Source of the DNA: Acanthaster planci | Lineage: Eukaryota > Echinodermata > Asteroidea > Valvatida > Acanthasteridae | Assembly: GCF_001949145.1 (NCBI RefSeq) | Contig: NW_019091423.1 | Location: 234,669 to 298,668, forward strand | Direction: 5' to 3' | DNA: 64,000 bases | Program-made: the position numbers and the translations under genes | Notes under the pieces: model-generated | What the model was told of the DNA's origin: nothing | Seen by the model: the letters and a program-made list of their open reading frames with translations, nothing else | Database searches by the model: none | Part shown: piece by piece, positions 58,106 through 64,000 of the stretch | Position numbering within the stretch: position 1 is the first letter of the stretch | Layout of the letters: every line of letters begins with the position of its first letter

Positions 58106-59586
58106 GTGTTGTAGACCGAAATGGGCTACTACATTGTGCATGGATCATTTTTGTATCCAAAAACTTCGTCAGCGGACTCCCCATGATGAAGTAAAATTGC
58201 TTTCATGAGACCTCACTATTTCACAGATTTTTGTAAGTTTTGATCTGCTAAACACGGGCATTTTTTTCAAGTAGCATTTTAGAGGCTTTCCGGTACATCT
58301 ACACAAAACCAGATATCATTTTTGGATGATTTGAGTCTGAAACACCTTAGAAAGAGTGAAGTTTAGATCGTGAATGTGAGTGCATTTGACCACCAAGCGA
58401 TGAAGTGCACCATGATTTTCTGATTTGCGGCCGGTCAACTTGGCGTCCATGGGCGGTAGTCTCATATGTGCCACTGTACATGGGTGGTTACGGACTTACA
58501 TGATTTGGTCTATGCTGTCATGAGTTCATGGTTATCACTAAGCACTGTTTTTTTTACTGTCTTTTTCAAGAGAAATAACAATTACTAGTAAAATTGCTTT
58601 ACTAGTATTATTGTACCGTGTTTACAGAGGTAAAAGGACTAACTTACATAATATCGGTACTCAGTTCCTCCATCTCTTAGGGAGTACAGTACTTTCCCCA
58701 CAAAAAAGAAGAGCACAATACGAAACCATACTGAGGGCTAAAGAGTACTGTTCTCTACTCTGAGTAAGGAAGAAGGGTATTGTACTCATGGCTAGAAGAC
58801 AATTATCTAAACCCCTGCCACTGGCACTGCATCCCTTTTGAAATTCTAATATCTTGGGCGTGAGCTCCAAGAGGAGGTTTCAAATCAATTCACACTCTTT
58901 ATTATTAAATCCCATTTGATAGCCACTTCCCTTCATGCACCTGCAAGATCCATACCTCTCCTCTCAGTGCAGTGATGGAACTTATTTTCTACCGTACACC
59001 AAAGGGGGAGTTCGGCTTTGTGTATTTCACACAATGACGCTACAGGGTTTGCGAAGTCTAGTATTCGTACATATACACACGTACTGATAGATTAGCAATG
59101 TATACTTATCCTGCTCTTGTCGCAGGAAGCACCTGCTCCATCAGGAATCAAGAGAAAGCTGCGTAATGGAGATTTTGGTGATGTGATTTACATGTTGTGT
59201 ACATGTACATGTGCATTTACCACACCAGTGCACGTACATGTACTCCACAGTAAAGAAAAAACAAAGTTTTATGCTTTGAGGGCATAATAATATTAGCCGT
59301 GTCATGCACAGTGTGCACATTCACAATACATGGATACAAGATTCATGCACAGTTAGTTGTACACATGTACATGTACAGGTGTAGTTCAAAAGTGTTAAAA
59401 TTGCTGTAATGATTACATGCAACTCAGATACCGGGAAGTAAGTCCTGATATACATGTACACGTAACTTTCTCGACATATAACCAAAGGAAAACAGGCCCA
59501 AATGGTCTGGATGACAGTATCCAGTACTTGATGGCAGAGGGGAGGGGAGAACTCTAAATGAAACCCTTCCCCTGTTCCAATGAGTC

Positions 59587-59678
59587 TCCGAATGCTTAGT
59601 TCTTCTAATTCCCTTATCTTACCTGACTTAAATTATTGCAATATTATCTGGTCGCATACATCTAACACAAAGCTATAC
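59587..59678 (+). mobile_element. LINE fragment duplicating part of the element at 59880-62545
   Basis: CCGAATGCTTAGTTCTTCT, CCCTTATCTTACCT.ACTT, AATTATTGCAATATT and GCATACATCTAACACAAAGC match 61486-61580 of the adjacent LINE, with a few differences and a 4-base deletion. The LINE copy has TACATGTACATGTACA after AAAGC, whereas this copy has TATACTGGG. Confidence 0.8.
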
Positions 59679-59879
59679 TGGGTAAAATGAAGGAAAGTGT
59701 GCCAACTAAGGTGTCTATCAGCATGTACACGTACTGTATAGGAGGTAGGGTATTGTGTAAATGTAAGAAGGTCCGCATGGGAGTTGGACAATTCTCTCCC
59801 CCCTCCCCCCCATTGCATATTTGTATGATAAGTTCACATACAGGTAGAACTGTAATCTGTCTTTTGTTACATTGTACTT

Positions 59880-62545
59880 TAGCCAAAGTGATGATTTTTA
59901 TTTTGTTAAAAGGACTGTTCTCTCAACGTTCTCTTCCCTCTACAACCACCACTTTCCTCTCATCTCTAAAACAGTTGGGAAAACCAAGAAAAATCAACCT
60001 TGGATTAATCGGTCCATCATCGATTCCTGCATTTTCAAAAACAGGCTGCGTAGGAGATTCTTGCGTAATCCCACGGAAGCAAACAAGCAATATTATAAGG
60101 TTTTTCGCAACCGATTAACAGTTACTATTCGCTCTGCAAAGAGAGATTACTACGCTTATCAGCTTCATCGAGAAAAGGACAACCTTAAAGGACTTTGGAG
60201 AGAAATAAACAGCATTCTAGCCAAGAGGAAACATACTTCCTCGCCTGATGACTTTGTCCATGGAGGAAACATCCTCTCCATCCCTGCAGATATTGCCAAT
60301 TCTTTTAACACATTTTTTACAAGTATTGGTTCTTCCCTAGCAAACAAAATTCCTTCCTCGGCCACTAACTTTACCGACACCCTTCACAGTCCTACATGTA
60401 ATCCTTCCTCTTTTTTCCTCACACCAACTAATACACTAGAAATCATTCAGAGTGGCAAGAAATTTAAGAAGGGAAGCAGCTGTGGATTTGATGAGATTAG
60501 CTCCACTGTTATTCCTCTTTTTGCTGAACCACTGAGCTACAGTACATGGACATGCACATGTATATCTTCAGTCATTCTTTCCTAACCGGCTCTGTCCCCC
60601 TGAAACTCAAGATTGCCAAAATCATCCCTATTTTCAAAAGTGGTGATAAGCGAACCATCAATAACTGCAGACCTATTTCTATTTTACCTTGTTTTTCCAA
60701 AATTCTTGAGAGGCTCGTCTACAATCGTCTTTCACAATTCATCTTTCAATTTCAGATCTTGTTTGATTAGCAGTGTGGTTTTCGCTCCAAACACTCAATT
60801 GACATGGCTCTCATCCAACTGGTTGACAAAATCAACACTGCATTCACCAACAAAGAGTCATTTATTGGTCTGTTTATTGATCTCTCTAAAGCCTTTGACA
60901 CTATCAATCATTCTATTCTTCTCTCTAAACTTAATTACTACGGTATCAGGGGAGTCCCTCTCACCTGGTTTTCTGACTATCTTTCTGATAGGTATCAATA
61001 TACTTCCATTAAAAATGTTGAGTCTCCTCAACTCAATATTCAACATGGGGTCCCTCAGGGGTCCATCCTTGGTCCTGTGCTCTTTTTGATCTTTGTTAAT
61101 GACCTTTGTTTTTCTTCTCCAACCCCACACTTTACTCTCTTCGCTGATGATACCTCGATTTTCTACTCCAGCCCTAGCGTCTCTTCATTGGTCGAAACTC
61201 TCAATTCTGAACTTATCAATGTTTCCTCTTGGTCCAAAGCCAATAAACTCTCCCTGAATTTCTCCAAAAAAGACTTCATCTTCTTTAGCAAGGCTGCTTG
61301 TTCTTAAAACATCGACTTACCTCTAGTAAAGGTCGATGGTATTCCCATCATAAGGGTCGATTCGCCGAAATTCTTCGGTGTCTATGTCAACCACAAACTC
61401 ACTTGGACAGAGCACATCTCTTCTATTACTAATATTTTTTCTCGCAACACAGGCGTATTGTCCAAACTTTGTCTCTTTCTACCTCCCGAATGCTTAGTTC
61501 TTCTTTATAATTCCCTTATCTTACCTTACTTGAATTATTGCAATATTGTCATGCCGCATACATCTAACACAAAGCTACATGTACATGTACACTCTCTATA
61601 CATCACTCAAAAGCGAGCTATCTTTATCTGCACTCTATCACACCATCGGGAACACTCTGCACCTCTATTTTCAAGGTTACATACATGTACTCTTACTTTT
61701 CATGACTTAAATAAATATCTCACTGGTATCTTTGTGTACAAATTCACACAGAATCATTTGCCCACCAGCTTCTCTTGTTTCTTTTCTTCAATCCAAGATA
61801 CACACGGTTATTCTCCCAGATCCCATCACAATTTGTGTGTTCCATTCACCGGCACCCTGTATTCCAGTTCTACTCTTCGCTTCTGTGGTCCCCGTCTGTG
61901 GAACACCATTGATAGGGAAATCAGAACAATGCTGTCCATTGGCCACTTCAAGTCCTCCTACAAAAGAGCTTCCTCTCACAATATGTTACATGCTTCTCAT
62001 CCTTAGACAATGTCTTCCTTTACTTCATCCTTTATCTCGCCTTTACTTCTGTATCTATGCATTTTCACGATGAATTTTTTTTTTTGCGTTGGGGAGATGT
62101 TAATTATATATAATGGGTTTGCCCTTACCCAACGTATATTAATAAGCACTGTATGCTCAGTGCTTGTCCGAGAGCTTGCAAAAAAAACCTCACAAGCTTA
62201 CTCGGGTGGGACTTGAACCCACGACCTCCTGCTTACTGGTGCAGATGTCTCAACATCTCGACCACCAAGCTTGCCGGGGTCGGCTGGCCGGCCCAAGTCA
62301 AATGAAGCAACGGGTACCACGAACTATTTTCAAGATGTCCCTAGTCCAATTGTCTGTCTACAGACTGTTCTCTACAAGCCCTTGCTTACATGAACAGCTC
62401 CATACTTTCTATCTTCACAAGTTTCCTCTATTTTCTCTTATTGTATGACACAGTATTTATGGATCTTATTTATTTTACGTGTATTCTTGATTCGTATTTT
62501 AATGAAAGCATGGAAATAAATGTGCTTTTGAATTGAATTGAATTG
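59880..62545 (+). mobile_element. 5'-truncated non-LTR retrotransposon (CR1/L2/Jockey-like LINE), broken ORF2
   Basis: The reverse transcriptase frame is clear but broken. Its order is an N-terminal region (INRSIIDSCIFKNRLRRRFL, then AKRDYYAYQLHREKDNLKGL), KIAKIIPIFKSGDKRTINNC and RPISILPCFSKILERLVYNR. Then come DLSKAFDTINHSIL, HGVPQGSILGP (about 61045-61077) and the catalytic FADD box (61140-61151), followed by a C-terminal domain ending HASHP at 62006. Breaks are a frame change near 60540, an in-frame TAG at about 60769, a stop near 61307 and TACATG insertions near 61575. The endonuclease is missing, so the element is 5' truncated. The 3' end carries the AAATAAATG signal and a GAATTGAATTGAATT tail (62527-62545). 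It is not expected to be mobile. Confidence 0.9.
62123..62318 (-). mobile_element. tRNA-derived SINE, copy 2, antisense inside the LINE 3' region
   Basis: Read on the minus strand: GGTACCCGTTGCT, GGCCAGCCGACCCCGGCAAG, a box A-like TGGTGGTCGAGATG, CAGTAAGCAGGAGGTCGTGG, box B GGTTCAAGTCC (62219-62209), then the CACTGAGCATACAGTGC tail. It matches the SINE at 49451-49659. It lies between the LINE stop codon (62006) and the LINE tail (62545), so it was inserted after or carried with that element. Confidence 0.8.
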
Positions 62546-62754
62546 AATTAAGACAAAGTTCATGATTATTTCTTCCCCACAACTTCAACACAAAATCAAA
62601 ATCCAAAACCTACAAATAGGCGATGCTGTTCTGGTACCCAGTACGCATGCCCGCAATCTTGGTGTGGTGTTTGACCGGTTCTTAAACTTTGAAAAACATG
62701 TGTCCAAGATTTGTCAGACATGCATCTAAGAAGAGTAGCAAGTATCAGACACTT
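62546..62754 (+). mobile_element. Second LINE fragment (CR1/L2-like), interrupted by the first LINE
   Basis: Directly after the GAATTGAATT tail a new frame reads TKFMIISSPQLQHKIKIQNL, then QIGDAVLVPSTHARNLGVVF and DRFLNFEKHVSKICQ. This is the typical post-catalytic segment of CR1/L2 reverse transcriptases (KTEF..I, ARNLGV.FD). After one frameshift it continues as HLRRVASIRH up to the gap. The direct join suggests that the first LINE inserted into this element. Confidence 0.8.
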
Positions 62755-63130
62755 NNNNNNNNNNNNNNNNNNNNNNNNNNNNNNNNNNNNNNNNNNNNNN
62801 NNNNNNNNNNNNNNNNNNNNNNNNNNNNNNNNNNNNNNNNNNNNNNNNNNNNNNNNNNNNNNNNNNNNNNNNNNNNNNNNNNNNNNNNNNNNNNNNNNNN
62901 NNNNNNNNNNNNNNNNNNNNNNNNNNNNNNNNNNNNNNNNNNNNNNNNNNNNNNNNNNNNNNNNNNNNNNNNNNNNNNNNNNNNNNNNNNNNNNNNNNNN
63001 NNNNNNNNNNNNNNNNNNNNNNNNNNNNNNNNNNNNNNNNNNNNNNNNNNNNNNNNNNNNNNNNNNNNNNNNNNNNNNNNNNNNNNNNNNNNNNNNNNNN
63101 NNNNNNNNNNNNNNNNNNNNNNNNNNNNNN
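62755..63130. other. Assembly gap (N run, 376 bases)
   Basis: The sequence is unknown. It interrupts the second LINE, which probably continues into it. Confidence 0.99.
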
Positions 63131-63303
63131 ATTAATTGTCTCATTCCTCTGACCAAATTTTCCACCGGAAAAGTATGCACCAAAAAATCAAGAGAGAAAA
63201 AAATGTGCAGAAAGATTTGCTGGTTGATGGTAATGATTGGATAGGACTTGAGATGCATACTAGTACATATCTTATTGTCCATGCTTTGATCTTTTCCTTT
63301 CAG

Positions 63304-63432
63304 GGGCGATACAGTGTGAAGGTCAAGACGCTGCTTGTGTTGTGGATGCTGTGTTTCATTGGGCTGTGGGTGATGTACTTCAGATACGGCGACCCTGAAA
63401 CGTGCAGTGGAGAACAGGCCAGGACATTTGTA
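63304..63432 (+). CDS. Probable DIPK1/FAM69-like gene, exon 2 with membrane anchor
   Basis: After a strong acceptor (GATCTTTTCCTTTCAG) 43 codons read GRYSVKVKTLLVLWMLCFIG, then LWVMYFRYGDPETCSGEQAR and TFV, ending at GTA|GTGAGT in phase 0. A single hydrophobic segment (about residues 9-25 of the exon) with basic residues before it and a cysteine just after makes a type II anchor. The pattern R(Y/F)S..(V/M)K.L...W...F.G.W..Y..Y....C.G matches the start of vertebrate DIPK1A/DIPK1B (FAM69), cysteine-rich ER-membrane pseudokinase-like proteins. Later exons lie outside the window, so other type II proteins are not excluded. Confidence 0.6.
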
Positions 63433-64000
63433 GTGAGTAATGATATCTTGCCATATTTAAACAGGCAGTGGTAATGGAAAATGGTGATGGAAAGTATGCG
63501 GGTAGGTATCCTATATTTACATGCAAGACAAAAATCTGTTTACATGCAAATTACTCCATTAATGACTCCAAAGCCAGTGTTTTATACGTGTACATGTATC
63601 ATCTGCTCTCCAGTGACTTTATGGGTGCATTCCCGTGTTGAAACATTTAAATGGAAAAATGGTGTCCATTTCATTTGTAAAAATTGGAGCCAGTGTTTGA
63701 TACCATCTGCTCTCCAGTTTCTTGCAACACAAGCAATAATGTCTTTCACCGGAAACTATAGTATCACTAAATACATGTACAATCAGCATTCATGGAGTAC
63801 TTATTGGTACATGTATCCCAGCTGTGGAAGTTCAATGTTTTCACCAATTGGCACATTACCGGTATATACATGTACGGTACATGTACATGTACATGTATAT
63901 GTGTTAAAGTGTTTACAAACATGTACATGTAGCTATGTGTACATGTGTATGTGTACAAATCTTTCAGCTTGTACTGCCAATAGGCACAAAAATTGTGACC

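Larger units (their letters stand above)
40940..64000. repeat. Region of dense TACATG (ACATGT) microsatellites
   Basis: From about 40.95 kb rightwards, short arrays of TACATGTACATGTA occur many times per kilobase, mixed with TACCGGTA, GTACAGTAC and CATACATGTATG variants. Left of this point only isolated single motifs are found. TACATGTA is self-complementary, so each array can fold on either strand. Some arrays sit as insertions within other repeats (SINE at 49451, repeat at 48015, LINE near 61575). Confidence 0.85.

Noticed and set aside
58583-58607. Hairpin TACTAGTAAA..TTTACTAGTA
   Set aside because: Ten-base AT-rich arms are expected by chance in DNA of this composition.
1-64000. CRISPR arrays, bacterial operons, riboswitches, rRNA genes
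   Set aside because: The DNA is clearly eukaryotic. No regularly spaced repeats with unique spacers and no rRNA-like sequence were seen.

Overview
This window is eukaryotic genomic DNA with small GT-AG exons, long introns and many decayed repeats. It looks like a marine invertebrate deuterostome, with an echinoderm or a cephalochordate as my first guesses. That guess rests on the FUBP-type gene, the CR1/L2/Jockey-like LINEs, the tRNA-derived SINEs and the dense TACATG/TACCGGTA microsatellites; the species cannot be fixed from the sequence alone. There are three assembly gaps: 1983-2295, 38032-38380 and 62755-63130.

Layout. 1-6840: a decayed direct-repeat array of at least four units, up to 2.7 kb each, with no gene. 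6655-10700: foldback and dispersed repeats. 10700-16630: no coding signal; it may hold the 3'UTR or downstream flank of the main gene. 16675-39034 (minus strand): one gene of 19 inferred coding exons encoding a FUBP1/KHSRP-type protein of 662-663 residues, with four KH domains, a glycine-rich linker and a tyrosine/glutamine-rich C-terminal tail. All exon phases join without conflict. A 70-codon plus-strand ORF sits inside its first intron. 39035-56200: intergenic DNA with a large foldback element, a 23-bp tandem repeat, one well-formed but unassigned minus-strand exon (45804-45865), a tRNA-derived SINE and a frameshifted acidic ORF with a CRE upstream of it. 56222-63432 (plus strand): the first two coding exons of a probable DIPK1/FAM69-type endoplasmic reticulum membrane protein; the 7 kb intron between them holds a broken LINE, a SINE inserted antisense in its 3' tail, and a second LINE that the first appears to have entered.

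How it works together. The FUBP-type protein would bind single-stranded DNA and RNA through its KH domains and act on transcription, splicing or mRNA stability in the nucleus. The DIPK1-like protein is secretory-pathway membrane machinery and has no evident link to it. The most unusual large-scale feature is the abrupt onset, near 41 kb, of palindromic TACATG arrays. Three independent homologous repeat pairs show these arrays as insertions relative to their sister copies, including inside a reverse transcriptase reading frame.
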